A DNA stretch of 64,000 nt from Rotaria sp. Silwood1. Taxonomy: Eukaryota; Rotifera; Eurotatoria; Philodinida; Philodinidae. The notes beneath the pieces were generated by a model that saw nothing but the letters and a program-made list of their open reading frames with translations, searched no databases and was not told where the DNA came from. Shown piece after piece: positions 33,991-46,500 of this stretch (the stretch's first letter is position 1; each line of letters opens with the position of its first letter). A program made the position numbers and the translations under genes. The stretch lies in contig CAJNOP010000281.1 in NCBI GenBank assembly GCA_905250075.1, positions 1-64,000 of the forward strand. The letters run 5' to 3'.

Positions 33991-36844
33991 TATTTTACTT
34001 TGAAATGAATATAAGTTGTCAATATCTACCTTTATGTTTTTGCAAAATTTTCTAAACTCTTCTTTCAAATAAATTTCATTTTGAATAACTAACAATAGAA
34101 ACTTCTCAAATATGTCTTTAAAATATGAATTATAGCTTATACATTTCTCAATTCAAGTATTCTGAAACATTTTAAATATTGAGATATTTTGACGAAGCGA
34201 TTGCCATTTTAAAGTCATTCAAGATATTTTAGGTTTTTTGATTTTTAGATTTATCTCGTTTTCATAATCATACAATGCTAATTTTCGATTCATTCGAACA
34301 ATAAAACAATTTTTTTCTACATTGTACAATATTATGATAAGTTATTTTTGTTTATATCAACAAATTTGCCCAGTAACTATCATTACAAACAATAATTATT
34401 CGTCCATGACCAACAAAAACAAAAATGACAAACAATATTTGTTAATATGCTACGCCTGTATGACAAACACATCTTTTTTTTTTTTCAACAAATATTTTTA
34501 CCATTAATTTAACTATTCATCATCATATAATAGTTAAGTTACTGATTATTTTTCATTTAATATATGCATAACAATTTTTTACATATCGTTATTTTTATAT
34601 ATTAATATAATAATAAAATTTCATTGAATTGATTTATGATAATGAATGTTAAGTATAATATGAGTTGAATGACATTTCATTAAGAATCATCCTTTTCATT
34701 TGGAACGATAAGTTAAATCGTATGTTTGCATACGATGAAGATTTCGTAGAGAGTATATGAATATAAAAATTATTTTTATGATAGAATCGAAACAAAAAAA
34801 AATGATATTTAATATGAAGTATTATTGATCTAATTAAATAAAAATAAATATTTAATAAATTTCATTTTATCTTCAAGACAAAAGATTTTTCGAAGCTATT
34901 CTCTTATTAAATTATATTCAGTCAATAAATTATAATAAAAAATATTTTAAAATTAATTTTATGAATTAAATACTTTTGTTATATTTAAAAATATAATTTT
35001 GTACAATGACTTCTATATTAAGACTATATTCAATTATTGTATTCTTATTTTATGATCAATAGATTTAAATATCATTTGGTTGTTAATAGTTTGATTCATA
35101 ATAAGAAACATTCTTTTACATCAAACTCGTTTTATCAGTTATATTTACTGAAATAAATCTAGTTCTTATCTTTGAAATTATCAAAATGAAAACAGCAATA
35201 AATGTTAACCGTCACGGTCTGTGAATACAACTGATAATAGATAATGAATCACATAAAGAATCAAAATAGTGTTTATCTTTGTTAATATATTTCAATGACC
35301 TTATTGATCGAAACGAAAATATTCTAATATACAGTAATAAAACAGAAGTTCTGATTCCAGCCAAACATGATTATCTTTATAACCAACGCATTTCATATTC
35401 AATTGTTCGAATAATTACTTTTTTTTTTTTTTTTTAAATAAATATCGATTTATCTACCAATCGACATTGAAAATTTCGCATAGCATATTGTAATCAAGTG
35501 AAACTCGAATATTATTAGTGTTTTTCTATCAAAGTTGAGAAAAAAAAATAAATAATTACTATAAAGGCAAATGAAGCTTTATAATAATATTTCAACAAAA
35601 ATCATAGGACCGTACAGTTTTTTTTTTATATCATTATAACGCAAAATAGTAATTTCGAGTTTTTGCGTCGTGATAAATAAATTATAAGCAACTACTATAC
35701 AATGTTTCGTATCTTTAATAATAAGTATGATTCATTATATCATTTTTAATATTCGATTTTTTTTTCCCTTCTATTCTTTGATGTCGTATTGATCGTATGA
35801 CAGTAGAAAGAACCTAACTGCGTTTTTCATTTATCTTATTTCTTTATAGCCGACACAGAGACTACACAAGGCTTCTTGATGATTGGATGAAAGGTATGAC
35901 AAGAACGTATGAAGAAAATATCTCAAAATAGTGATCAAAGTTCAAAAAAAATTTCATAGGTTTACTTAACAATAGTCGATCATATTTAAGTATTGAGCAG
36001 ATGAATACGACGTTCTTTCGACTTTTGTAGTTCTTGAGTGGATATGTATTGTTTGCAAGCAAAAAAATAGAATTTTTATTCTTGTTTTCTCTCATACATA
36101 TTACAAGAACTTCGTTGTTATAGACTTTATTTGTATAAATAGACTCTACAAAAACACAGTGTTTTATATTCTACCATAGAAATACTAATTAAAATATTGA
36201 TTTTGAGACAAAAAAGTTTTGTGAAATATTGAATATCATTTCTTAAATTTTAGATTAATGGAAATCAAATACAGAATGTAATTATTATCAAAATCATGAT
36301 ATTCCAAAAAAAAGAAAAGAACAAAATAGTTAATCTAACAATTCACATCAACAAATATTTTTTTTTATATATATGAAATTCAATCGAAATATGTTGATTT
36401 TTTTTTTCTGATTTTGAAAAGAAACTGTTTGTTTTACAATCAATTATTTTTACATATTTATCTTTTTGAAAAAAAACATAATTCAATTAGAAACTTATTA
36501 ACTAAAATAAATACGCGACTGCTTTGTATTTAGCCACTAATACGATTCAAACTGACATATACAAGGAGAAGGGATGAAGCACATGTTTGAGGTATGATAT
36601 AGTTTGGTGTATGATATGGATGAATGCACAAATATCCATGAATAGCGATGTGTAGGATAATTCTAAAAGAGAAGAAGAAAAAAAACAACGTCATAAAATA
36701 ATCATTAAATTAATACTGACAATACTAACTTCACATGTTAGGTTGGGGGTCGATCAAAAAACACGAAAATAGTCTTTACCTATAGATAGTGGTTGAATGA
36801 GATTGTTATTGATGCATTTTTTTTATCCCTTTTTTTTTTCTCTG
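33991..36844. other. Spacer of the gene 3 segmental copy, no gene seen
   Basis: Contains duplicated blocks shared with the gene 2 upstream DNA (34,060-34,300, 34,720-34,840, 35,140-35,240, 35,620-36,220). No TAF10-like copy is present here, so this duplication did not include it or it was lost. Confidence 0.55.
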
Positions 36845-37207
36845 TATTGTTGTTAAATGCTTTTTCGTCAATAAACAATCATAATCGAAAAAAAAAATCA
36901 GAAAGACAAAAGTCTATATGTCAATATCTAAAGTGATTAAACCTCATTATTATTTCAAGGACAATAGAATATGGATAAGATTGAGAGGAAAAAAAAAGGG
37001 CAAGATCTATTTTCTTCTCATTACATGAATCGACAAAATTAATGAAAGATATTGAGAAGGAAAAAAAAATAGTGTTATTGGCTTGCTTGACTGCGTTTAA
37101 CCAAATTTGATAGCTATATAAACCAATGCAAATTAGTGGTTTTCGTTTTAACACTCGTTTCGATATCAACACGTTGTCATCTATACTAGTAGAAAATATA
37201 CAGTAAG
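36845..37207 (+). promoter_or_regulatory. Promoter of EF-hand/Pro-rich family gene 3
   Basis: Distal block TTGTTGTTAAATGC then CAATAAACAATCATAATCG (36,847-36,888); proximal box GGCTTGCTTGACTGCGTTTA at 37,080-37,099 followed by ACCAA; TATA box TATATAAA at 37,115-37,122; then TAGTGGTTTTCGTT, TATCAACACG and CTAGTAGAAAA. ATG at 37,208, 93 bp after the TATA start. Confidence 0.7.
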
Positions 37208-39082
37208 ATGACTGCTGCTGATGTTTTATTCAATCAAGCTGATCTAAACCAAGATCAACAAATTGATATAAATGAATTTCAAAATTTTACTGGTGCTGGT
37301 GGTCTTTCATATGGAGCATCAGATTATGGTTATGGTGATTTAAGCACACTAGGATTTGCTGGTGATCTTTCATATGGAGCATCAGATTATGGTTATGGTG
37401 ATTTAAGCACATTAGGATATGCTGGTGATTACGGTTATTCATCAATAATAGGTGGTGGTGGTTATGGTGGTGGTTATGGTGGTGATATTATTTATACTGG
37501 AAGTGGTTATGGTGGTGCTGGTTATAATGCATCATTATACGATTCATCAATTATCAATGCTGGTTTAGGTTCAGTTAACTATTTATCTACACCACAATGG
37601 ACTGGTTATCAACGATATGCAACCGACGCTCGAGGTCTCTATCAAGATCCAAACCCACAAATTATACGTCGTCCAGCACCAGGCGGTGGCTTAACTTACG
37701 CACAAAGAATTCGACTTCGATTTCTTCAACCACCACCTGTTCCACCACCAGGCGTAAGCTTTCTTTTTTGTTTTCAGTCTATTATCTCACAATGTTATTG
37801 ATATTTTAGCCACTGATCATTAAAGAAGTACGACCACCTCAACCACCGCCACCAGCTCCACTTCGTATTCGTCAACGAGCTCCACCTTTCCCTCCACCAC
37901 CTCCATTGATCTTACGTGAACGACCACCAATTCCACCACCTCGTATTCTTCCTCAAACTGGTAAAGAGAAACAAAAAAAAAAGTTATTTCGATTCTCTTG
38001 AATCTATATTGATTATTTTGTCTAGTTATTCGGCGACTACCTGCTCTTCCTGTTCCACCTCGATCAGTAATTGTCGAACGTTTACCACCACTTCCACCTA
38101 AACCTCGTACGTCTTTATCTTGTATTGTTTTTTGGTACTATCTTTATGAATGAACTGATTATATTTAGGTGATATTATCCTTGAACGATGGATTCAATAT
38201 GGACCACAGCCTAGACGAAGAACAATTGTTCAACGTGCACCACCAGTTCGGCCATATCCAATACCACGTAATATTATCATTCAATATGAACGTGTTCCAG
38301 CGCGTGTCGTTCGACAATTTCAACATCTTGGCGTTGTTCAAGAAAATCCAGCATTATATGTTCAACGTTATGGAGCATCACTTTTGGATGCTTATTCATT
38401 GGTACAAATGGCACGTGCTGCTGGTGTTATTGAAAATATTGTATGTTTATTTAATGTTATAATTTTTGTATAAAAAAAAAATAAATAAATTTTCTTATCT
38501 ATTTAGTCACCACCTGGTTTCGTTGGTTCATTGGCTGGTGACTCCTCTCAATTATTATTATCGGGTGGTAATCTTGGTTATGACATTACCAATGGTTTTG
38601 GAGGTTATAACACTTTTGATGCTGGAATAACTGGATTTAATGATATTGTACCCTATCAATCGTCATATTACACAGGTGGTACTGATTTTTCAACATTTGG
38701 TGCTGATTTAGGAAGTTTTGAGCTTCTTGGAGCTGATGCTGGGGGTACTACTTCGTTTGAGTCATCCTCATTGAACGTGACAAATGATGCAACAGTCGCT
38801 GAGGCAGCAGTCGCTGGTGCACCAGTCGACAGTACAACATTTGGCAATACAACAGTTAGCAGTACAACATTGGGCGATGCAGCAGTTATCGGTACAACAG
38901 TCGAAAATAGGGCAGTCAACGATGCAGTACGTCTTGATACATCAGCTAGTGCGGTAACACTTGGTTCTATAACATCTACTATTCCAGTAGAATCAGTAGT
39001 TACTACTGATGTCAAGCGTGATAATGCATCATCCAGAAGTGGATCCACTATTTCTAAAAGTTCAAGTAATATAATTATTTGA
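37208..39082 (+). CDS. EF-hand/Pro-rich family protein 3, 541 aa
   Basis: Exons 37,208-37,753, 37,810-37,960, 38,026-38,106, 38,169-38,440 and 38,507-39,082. The EF-hand loop DLNQDQQIDINE (12-23) is identical to protein 2. The Gly/Tyr linker is longer because of an almost perfect 63-bp tandem duplication (37,304-37,366 and 37,367-37,429, unit LSYGASDYGYGDLSTLG followed by four residues) and a GGGGYGGGYGG run. It shares QDPNPQIIRRPAPGG, FLQPPPVPPPG, the proline-rich region and the block TIVQRAPP / RNIIIQYERVPARVVRQF / YVQRYGASLLDAYSL / ARAAGVIENI. The last exon starts like protein 2 (PPGFVGSLAGDSSQLLL) but extends into an Ala/Thr/Val-rich tail of degenerate 10-residue units (for example NTTVSSTTLG, DAAVIGTTVE) and has no second EF-hand. 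Its 3' end faces that of the inverted copy at 39,804. Confidence 0.87.
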
Positions 39083-39803
39083 TTTATTTGATTTTATTAT
39101 ATTTTGTATATTATTTAGAACGTTAAAATTGGTATCGATGGAGTGAGACGTAGCAAAGCATGTTTGTCTATTCAACACAATTTTATCTCACGATGTATTC
39201 AATTCATGCTTTTTTTTTTGCTTCAATAAAAAAAAAAAATATAATTCATTTCGATATTGAGTTTTTTTTTTTAATTTTAATTAATTCAAGTAGTTTGGTG
39301 TTAATATGTGAAGAACAAATTAAATAAAAATAAATTGCTCTATTCAAAAATATAAATATAAATATATTATGATTACAATACTTATGATTGTAATTGGTGT
39401 ACCCTTTTTTTTTTTTCTTCTTCTATTTATTGAAGCAAGGAAAAAGCAAAACAAGAAACTAAATGATAACAACTAACATAATAGTCCCTTATGCATACGT
39501 ATATAAATAATGAAAAGCAAGAAATGCAGCAAATGAATAAATAATTAATGTTTAAAAAATTATAATCAAAGAAAATGAGCAAATGAAGCAGAACGAATGT
39601 ATATAATGTAAAAAACAAAATAAGAAGAAAGAAGTAGAGTTTCTTGTCCTTGTTATATGAATTCATTCGAATTCATATGTTCTTCTTTATAATTGATGAA
39701 AATAATAATTAATAAATTACGTATATTATTCTCTAAAACAAAAATATTATAATAAATGAAAATTTTATAGAAAAAAAAAACAAAACATATTCTAGTATAT
39801 TTA
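39083..39803. other. Convergent intergenic spacer between genes 3 and 4
   Basis: Holds the 3' ends of two convergent genes. 39,370-39,640 matches the DNA downstream of gene 2 (30,430-30,650). No additional gene was seen; minus-strand frames here lack recognisable features. Confidence 0.5.
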
Positions 39804-41725
39804 CTAGAGTCTAAGATGAGAGCTAAGAAATTGACGAAATTCATTAACATCAAGTGTTCCATCTTTGTTAATGTCTGCAGCTTGGAACGCAGCAGCAACT
39901 GAATCCATACTGTTAATTTGAATATCACCAGATGAAGCATTATAACTTTCATAATCTGATACACCGGCACCACCAAATGCTATATTATCATTTTGCAATG
40001 CTGCTAAACCTGTTTCATATGATGATGAAAAATCTTGAGCAAGACCAGCACCTTGTGTTGATTCAAAACCTGAAAAATTAGCATTGCCTTGTTGACCACT
40101 ACCATAACCTACTGATTCAAAAGATGATGCAGAAGCATCAAAATCACCACCAATTGTTTCAAATCCAGAGCCTGCACCAGAATATCCTGCATTAAATAAT
40201 GTTGAACTTGCTCCACTACTGACAAAACCACCTGGTGGAGACTAAAAATTATTTAGAAAACAAACATTCGTAAAGAAGAAATCTATTATGAAATATTATA
40301 TCATCTTACAATATCTTCAACAACACCAGCAGTACGTGCTTGTTGTAATAATAAATTAGAATCCAAAAGTGATGCTCCATAACGTTGAACATATAATTGT
40401 GGATTTTCTTGAGTAACACCAAGACGTTGAAATTGTCGAATAACACGAACTTGAACAGGTTCATATTGAATAATAATATTACGTGGTCTTGGATATTCTC
40501 TAGCAGCTGCGGCTCGTTGAACAATTGTTTTTCGTTTAGATTGTGGTCCATATGGAATCCATCGTTCAATGATTATATCACCTAAACATAATTAGCTCAT
40601 TAATGAAGATATTACAACGAAGAAAAACAAATAAGAATAAAATATAGAGATATACGAGGTTTAGGTGGTGCTGCTGGTAAACGTTCGATAATGACTGATC
40701 GAGGTGGAACAGGAATGGGAGCCAATTGTCGGATAACTAGAAAAGAAAAAAAAACAATATAAATACAAGAGAATTGAAATAATTTTTTTTTTGTTTCTCT
40801 TTTACCAGTTTGAGAAGCAATAGGAGCTGGTGGAATTGGTGGTCGTTCACGTAAGATCAATGGAGGTGGTGGAGGAAGAGGTGGAGCTTGTTGACGAATA
40901 CGAAGTGGAGGTGGTGGTGGTGGTTGAGGTGATCGCACTTCTCTAATAATCAATGGCTATAATATCAACCATATTGGGAGATAATAGACTTAAACAAAAG
41001 AAAAAAAAAGGGCTTACGCCTGGTGCTGGAACAGGTGGTGGTTGAAGAAATCGAACTCGAATATTTTGTGTATAAGTCACACCACCGCCTGGTGCTGGAC
41101 GACGTATAACGTGTAGATTTGGATCTTGATAGAGACCTTGAACATTACTAGTGGCTAATTGAAGTTGTTCTTGTGAAGTACTTGTTTCGAATGTTGATGG
41201 AATAGAAAATCCTGCAGTTCCATGTGAGAAATCGATACCAGATGATGAACTTGATACAAAACCACCAAAATTCGAGCCTGACAATGCATTGGCATCAAAT
41301 CCATAACTACCAGCTCCTGTTAATGTAGTTGCATCAAAACCATTAGCACTAACACCAGATGCCGATGTATAAGATGATTGATCATATAAACCATAGGTTG
41401 ATTCGCCACTGGCAGCTACTGTACCATTGGTAACTGCTCCGACTAATTCAGCACCAGCAATATTTCCATTACCATACAAAGCTGATGATGACGAGTCATA
41501 AGAGCTGGCTGTATATTGACCACCATTATTAGCGGTTGCTCCATAATTTGTTGAATCGACACCTAAATTTCGTGCAATAAGTTGACGAAATTCATTTAAA
41601 TCAAGCCGTTGATCTTTATTAATATCTATTCAATAGAAAATAATATAATTTTTTTTAAGAAAAAAAAAAAAAAAGAAGAAAAACTATAGATTAATACCGG
41701 CTTGATCAAACAATTCATCAGCCAT
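39804..41725 (-). CDS. EF-hand/Pro-rich family protein 4 with two EF-hands, 525 aa
   Basis: Six exons on the minus strand: 41,725-41,698, 41,625-41,018, 40,956-40,806, 40,736-40,656, 40,581-40,310 and 40,241-39,804. Exons 3-5 have the family's 151, 81 and 272 lengths; an extra intron splits the first coding exon within the EF-hand, leaving a 28-nt first exon. The product starts MADELFDQADINKDQRLDLN; the loop DINKDQRLDLNE (10-21) is canonical. A Ser/Gly/Ala/Tyr-rich linker, QDPNLHVIRRPAPGGG and the proline-rich region follow, then the conserved QYEP/RYGASLLD block. The C-terminal region ends with a second canonical EF-hand (loop DINKDGTLDVNE, about 503-514, then FRQFLSSHLRL). The paired EF-hands suggest that this copy is closest to the ancestral form. 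The gene is inverted relative to the other three and has a different upstream region. Confidence 0.87.
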
Positions 41726-41798
41726 AGTAATGCGAATATATTACCGACGGTAATATTCAATAAAAACAAGTATACATGAAACTTGTTTTGCTTCTCAT

Positions 41799-41806
41799 TT
41801 TAAATA
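41799..41806 (-). promoter_or_regulatory. Probable TATA box of EF-hand/Pro-rich gene 4
   Basis: TATTTAAA on the minus strand, about 75 bp before the ATG at 41,725. The proximal box and leader shared by genes 1-3 are absent here, so expression may differ. Confidence 0.35.
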
Positions 41807-42422
41807 CCATGATTGAAATTAATGAAGCAAACCATGTATGACAAGGGCATATTTCGTCTATCATCACCTTTCCATATACAAAGATATTTTCATGACAATT
41901 CTTTTACATTCGTAGTTTTACCTGCCCCATATATCATTCATTTTCCTATCATAGTTTATCATATCAACCAAAAAGAAAAATTAAAATCACTTGCCAATAT
42001 CTCTTCTTTTCCTACAGCGATGGTAATCATAACTTACTTTAACTAGTCTAAAACCACCACTAATAGATAGGTAGCTAATTATGAAGTAAACCTTAAAAAG
42101 CATGTTGTTGTGATTCGTTACAAACATGCGATAATGATAGAAATGTATATTTCGAGAGACATCAATTTATCACAGTTTCCATGCTTATTAGAGTTTATTT
42201 ATCTTGATGATTGCAAATTAAAATATGGACAAAATATAATATATATATTTCAAAGTAAATTTAATTAATTTATTATATAATTTTATGACAAAAAACAAAA
42301 AGAATGAAAATATTTAAAAATGCGCCTAAAAAAAAAAGAATATTGACAAAAAAAAAACTTTCAATGAATCGAATTCGTTCTGATTTTTTTTTCTTATTCA
42401 TAATTGTCTAAATTTAATTCTA
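41807..42422. other. Divergent intergenic region, no gene seen
   Basis: Spacer between gene 4 (minus) and the 14-3-3 gene (plus), presumably carrying both promoters. AT-rich; the frame at 41,813-42,046 has no recognisable features. Confidence 0.4.
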
Positions 42423-43525
42423 ATGTCATATTCAATGGAAGAACGTACACAAAATATACGTAGTCAACCAAAATCATTAGTTATTAATACACATGATGGT
42501 ATTAATTTAGGATTAAATACAAGAAAATCTACATTTACAGTTGAAGATTATATTTATCGTGCACGTTTAGCAGAAAAAGCTTTACGTTATGAAGATATGT
42601 TAATACAAATGAGAAATGTACTTGATTTAAAAAAGAAATTAACTGCTGATGAAAGAAATTTACTTGTTGTTGCTTATAAAAATGCTGTTACAACACGAAG
42701 GACAGGTGTGTGTGTGTGTGTAAATGTCTTTGAAAACATATATATATAAATCACTTGGTTTTTTTTTGTTGTTGATCTGATAGCCATTCGTCATCTTTCA
42801 GTTTATTGTAAAAAACTTGATGAAGCAAAATTAACACAAGTAAAAATAAAATATCAAAAAATCAAAAAAATATTTTTTTTTGCTTTATCAGATTTGTGAA
42901 CAATATCGGGAAGAAATTGCTAATGAATTATGGAATTTATGTCAAGAATTACTTAGTAATAACTAATTCAAAAAAAAAACAAAAAGTTATAATGTTAATT
43001 TTTTTTTGTTTTTTTTATTATATTAGCTATTGTAAAAGATATTCTTACACCTAATGCTCGTAATGATGCAGAACAAATAGCATTTTATGAACGTATGAAA
43101 GGTGATTTTATACGATATGAAATTGAAATAGCATCATCAAATCTAAAAGAATCATTACAAAATGAAGCTAATCATTGTTATTTAAATGCAAAAGAATTAG
43201 CTGAAAATAATTTACCAGCATATCATCCTGTACGTGTTGGTATAATGCTTAATTATTCAGTTTTTTGTTTTAATTCAAAATCAAAAGCTGATAATGCTTT
43301 AAAAATAGCTAAACAAGCATACGAAGTAAATAAATTATCTCATTAGTAAAAGAAAACAAAAATCGATCTCTTTTTTTTCTTTTTCTTAATTAGGAAGCTT
43401 TAGCTGATTATGATCAATTACATAATGAAGAAATGCGTCGTGATGCTCATGCACTTATGAAATCTCTTCAAAATAATATGAAACATTTTGCTAAAGGTCC
43501 TGGTAATGATATTGAAGAAATATAA
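42423..43525 (+). CDS. Divergent 14-3-3 protein, 277 aa
   Basis: Five exons: 42,423-42,705, 42,784-42,839, 42,892-42,955, 43,027-43,325 and 43,394-43,525. 14-3-3 proteins are dimeric adaptors that bind phospho-Ser/Thr motifs. The phosphate-binding set is kept: Lys86 (AYKNAV, human zeta Lys49), Arg93 (TTRR, Arg56) and Arg164-Tyr165 (MKGDFIRYEIE, Arg127-Tyr128). The signatures ERNLLVVAYKN and HPVRVGIMLNYSVF are clear. It differs from typical family members by an extra N-terminal segment of about 37 residues (MSYSMEERTQNIRSQPKSLV onward), by changes in otherwise rigid helices, and by a C-terminus ending FAKGPGNDIEEI. The first intron starts inside a (GT)n repeat. It is more diverged than conserved animal isoforms, which suggests a lineage-specific paralogue. 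Confidence 0.9.
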
Positions 43526-46500
43526 GTTTGTCTTTTTTTTTGAATCATATTATATCATCATTCTTATTTTGTTCATATGTACGATATTCTGTTTCATGTA
43601 GTTTATTTTTTTTTCTTTCAGTAAACGTTCAATATAATCCTTCATTGTAATGGTTTGTTCTTTCTTTCTTTTTTTTTCTGTTCAAAACTATGTAATTTGA
43701 ACTCAATATTAAACCAAAAAAGAATAGAATATGAGCTCAATTAGAATATAATAAGTAGAAAATAGTATTAATGAACTGTATCAAAAATATTCACAATAAC
43801 AAATTATGCAAGTTTTTCGAACGTTTTTTTTTCTTTCAAATACATCAAAAAAGTTAATTTAATTATTTTTTTAAAAACATTTAAATATTCATTTTTAATG
43901 CTCTAGAAATCGTAAGTTTTATTTCAATGCTTGTCTTACTGAATAATCATATGAAAATTTTTTTTTTTTGATCGATACATCAATTCTATTTTGATCATAA
44001 TTAAGATAAAATTTGAATACAAACAAAAGTTTCTGATTGCACTGAAATCCTTTATAAGTAAAATTGTCATATGTATCTTATTTGTATACATTTGGTTTTT
44101 CTTTATTGGATATAATGAAACTTATGAATAAACGTGTATAGATATATCTATCAATGTTTTTTTATTTAACTATAAAATAAACAAGAGTAATGTCGTATTT
44201 TTTAATTGAAATTATGCTAAATATTGATAAATCAGTCAAATATGAAACCGGAGCATTTTTATATCACTTATAATTCAAGCTGATCAATAGTTAAGCAGAA
44301 AATAAATATATAACTGCGTTTCTAATGAGATATAATCGGTTCTTATGAGTATTTAATGTTTATTTCATTAGAATAGATAAGAGTGCTCAATCAATTAGAA
44401 TACTCGCCGTTATATATTGTGATTTTCTATAGTTATATAGTACATGTATTATATTAATCACTTGTTGTTATTGTTGTTATCGTTCGGATTTTATCTCTTG
44501 TAAATTAAACGATTTGTTAACGGTTTTTTCAAAATTATTTAATCAAAGATGAATCTATAATTAAAAGATTCGACGAAAGATTTCGACAAATAAATTTTGT
44601 TATTTACAAAAAATAGAGCCTTAAAAAAACAAATGATAAGCATTATATTTGTACTTTAACTGATATAAAAATAAGATTTTTTTTGATATACGATTAAGCC
44701 TACAGGACGAACAAAAATACCTCAAGGTATCATATCTAATTGACATACTCTCGTGTATATCGCATATCTTGAGGCATAATACTACAGAAATAATGATTTA
44801 TTTTTATTTCTAGTTTTTAAAAGAAAACTATGAGCATTGTATATATAATAGAATTTTTCTGAATATTCAAAATATTAATTTTATCAGATAAAATTAATAA
44901 AAATAATAAAATATTTTTTTTTCTCTTCAAATCTTTTATGATTAGTTTATGAAAAAAAAAATAAGGTTCGTATAATTAACTCTGTATGTCATAGCATTCA
45001 CAATATGTGTGTACATGAACGAGCACGAAGAACATACAGGGTTAATTTTTAATCGGAAATCAAATGAAAAATGTTATGTGTATATAAGATGCAGTTCAGT
45101 GTTAATGATGCTGAAGGTTGAAAAGAATAGATCTCAATTGTCAAAAAAGAGAACTCGAATAAAAAAAAAAAGAAAAAGAAATCGAGATAAGTACTATCCA
45201 TCGAATGATGAGAAAACGAGCAAAATGTTAATGTAATCAAAAGAATGAATATATATAGACTTCTTTCTTTTTCTTTCTTTTTTTTTTTCTCCAGATACCT
45301 GGTCAATGCACGCACACACATACACATACAGTGATGATGATGGTGATGCAATGAGGATGACATTGTAAAGTGAGTGAAGCGTTTTATAACAAGGTTAAAA
45401 AATAAAAAAGAATATATATATTTCGATTATATTATAAGAAGCATGTATCTTTCTTTTTTTTTGTGTGTGTCACTTCACCTTCAATATATCCATCAATTAT
45501 CTTCAAATAAAATGTTAACAGATTTTTCTTTTTATCTACTATGCCATCAGAATAATTAACTATGTCTGACGTATGTTTTCTTTCAAATATTATGAATAAA
45601 GTCAAGATATGACACTAATAATAATAACAATAATAATGACAATATTATCTTTGTCTTTATATTCTACTTATATTAACTAACTTATGAACATTGTACATTT
45701 TATAAAGTACTAAAGACAGACGAATGTGTTTATTTTTTGCATGTCATTTGTCTTTATTAACAAGCACGCAACTTATAATGACATGTTTATTCAGTATATA
45801 TCGTATTTTTGATCAATGAAGATCGATTGAAAATCAACAATGAATAGGTACTTATTTTAAAAAGAAAAAACTTCTTTTTCTTTTGTATTCAAAATATTGT
45901 TAAGAATTATTTCTATTTTAGACAATTGATTACTTAATTTTAATTGTTCATATACATATGCATGGGTGTGCATGAATATATATATATATATCTATAGAAA
46001 AAAAAGGAAGCATTTGTATACGCCTTTTTTTTAGCTATGACTTTCCGGTTGCTTGATTGAACAATTACAATTTACAGTGTTAACCGATGAAAAAAGAAAA
46101 TCAAGTGGCGTCTTTCTCGTTTTTTGCTTCTTGTTCTTTATATATATAGATAGATTGACTGACAGACGATTAAGATCTTTTCTGTTCAGGACATGAAGTC
46201 AAAAAAGAGAGGATACTCGAATTTTAATAGAATTTGTAAGTATCACTAGGTTACATATGAATCCTAAATTGAATTTATCTCTATTGAGCAGAAAAGAGAG
46301 AGAACAAGAAAAGACAATCAGTTATGAGGTAAATTGATTATCCTATCTTCCTCTTGGTTCTTATTCTTTTTTTTTTGTTCTCATTGTCAAGCACCTGTCT
46401 GAAGATGACCTCATTTATATTATTGTATATTTGCTTTCCATTCTTTTCTTTTTATCCATATAATCGATGACTAGTTTGCAATGAACGTAAAAGCAAATTT

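Noticed and set aside
38668-39048. 126-aa minus-strand frame opposite gene 3 last exon
   Set aside because: Antisense shadow of the Ala/Thr/Val repeat tail; no independent promoter or splice support.
45009-45363. Lys/Arg- and Phe-rich frames in the 5.2 kb spacer
   Set aside because: They arise from poly-A/poly-T and CT-rich tracts read in different frames.
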